Part shown: in pieces, positions 63,964 through 64,000 of the stretch
Layout of the letters: every line of letters starts with the position of its first letter
Numbering within the stretch: the stretch's first letter is position 1
DNA from: Microbacterium maritypicum MF109
Lineage (GTDB): Bacteria; Actinomycetota; Actinomycetes; Actinomycetales; Microbacteriaceae
Direction of reading: 5' to 3'
DNA: 64,000 nt
Assembly (NCBI RefSeq): GCF_000455825.1
Contig: NZ_ATAO01000206.1
Location: 602,328-666,327 of the forward strand
The notes under the pieces: generated by a model
Databases searched by the model: none
What the model was told of the DNA's origin: nothing
What the model saw: the letters and a program-made list of their open reading frames with translations, nothing else
Position numbers and translations under genes: made by a program

Positions 63964-64000
63964 TGGCTCCCCGGCTTGGACTCGAACCAAGAACCTGCCG
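63964..64000 (-). tRNA. tRNA, probably tRNA-Asn (3' part)
   Basis: Minus strand: T-arm CTTGG TTCGAGT CCAAG, acceptor 3' strand CCGGGGA, G73 and encoded CCA. G73 and this acceptor fit tRNA-Asn of actinobacteria; the anticodon lies beyond the window. Its 3' end is the likely attB core. Confidence 0.7.

Noticed and set aside
1..64000. CRISPR array
   Set aside because: No regularly spaced repeats with spacers are seen; the repeats found are short tandem duplications inside genes.
1..64000. Prophage
   Set aside because: No capsid, tail, portal or terminase genes are seen; the conserved structural parts are conjugation-type. The replication and small-gene content does resemble phages, so a phage-plasmid origin is not excluded.

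Overview
The window is high-GC DNA from an actinobacterium, most likely Microbacterium or a close relative in Microbacteriaceae. This is inferred from codon use, leaderless promoters and family types; no search could be run. Nearly all of it appears to be the right-hand part of one large integrative and conjugative element. The right end is marked by a tyrosine integrase and an overlapping excisionase beside a tRNA-Asn-like gene (3' part at 63964-64000). The left end lies outside the window, and I see no relaxase, VirB4 ATPase or coupling protein here, so those are presumably further left.

Layout. 1-16.9 kb: RusA resolvase, an ArdC-type antirestriction protein, SNF2 helicase, membrane protein, DUF1524 nuclease, lipoprotein, a two-domain cell-wall hydrolase, HNH protein, SSB, an Orn-like exonuclease and a primase-helicase. 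17-22.1 kb: a DnaE-type DNA polymerase interrupted by an intein. 22.2-25.7 kb: a ParA-like ATPase, its unknown partner, an mIHF-like protein and a sigma-like protein. 25.7-29.8 kb: a UvrD-like helicase with a second intein, a DUF2637 protein and a frameshifted gene. 29.9-37.1 kb: accessory cargo (XRE regulator, GAF protein, DUF2971, DUF3841, unknowns). 37.2-41.6 kb: an overlapping operon of about ten small unknown genes. 41.6-49.5 kb: conjugation genes (VirB6-like, PrgI/VirB3-like, pilin-like) with a TnpB gene nested between them, led by a tagged sigma-like gene. 49.5-49.97 kb: a 490-bp non-coding region with inverted repeats, a candidate oriT or oriV. 50-62.3 kb: unknown, repeat and phosphoesterase proteins, DprA, small zinc-finger-like proteins and XRE. 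62.3-63.8 kb: integrase and excisionase.

Two features tie the element together. First, an 11-bp motif, CCGGGTATGTG, occurs 20 times (with small variants) just upstream of genes. In 13 cases it lies exactly 6 nt before an ATG with no Shine-Dalgarno sequence; where it lies further away, a Shine-Dalgarno sequence is usually present. This is the geometry of a leaderless promoter -10 element. Second, seven genes instead carry CCGGGCGT(N) exactly 8 nt before ATG, and all seven encode unrelated proteins that share an N-terminal tag with core GNIHDxxGRFDGHxRTE. The tagged set includes the antirestriction protein and a sigma-like protein. This suggests a co-regulated, co-tagged protein set, possibly early-acting or recipient-directed, which I have not seen described.

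How the parts work together (inference): replication genes (DnaE, primase-helicase, SSB, UvrD, RusA, Orn-like) plus ParA- and IHF-like proteins would maintain an excised circular form; hydrolase and T4SS proteins would move it; ArdC-like and tagged proteins would establish it; Int/Xis would insert it at tRNA-Asn.
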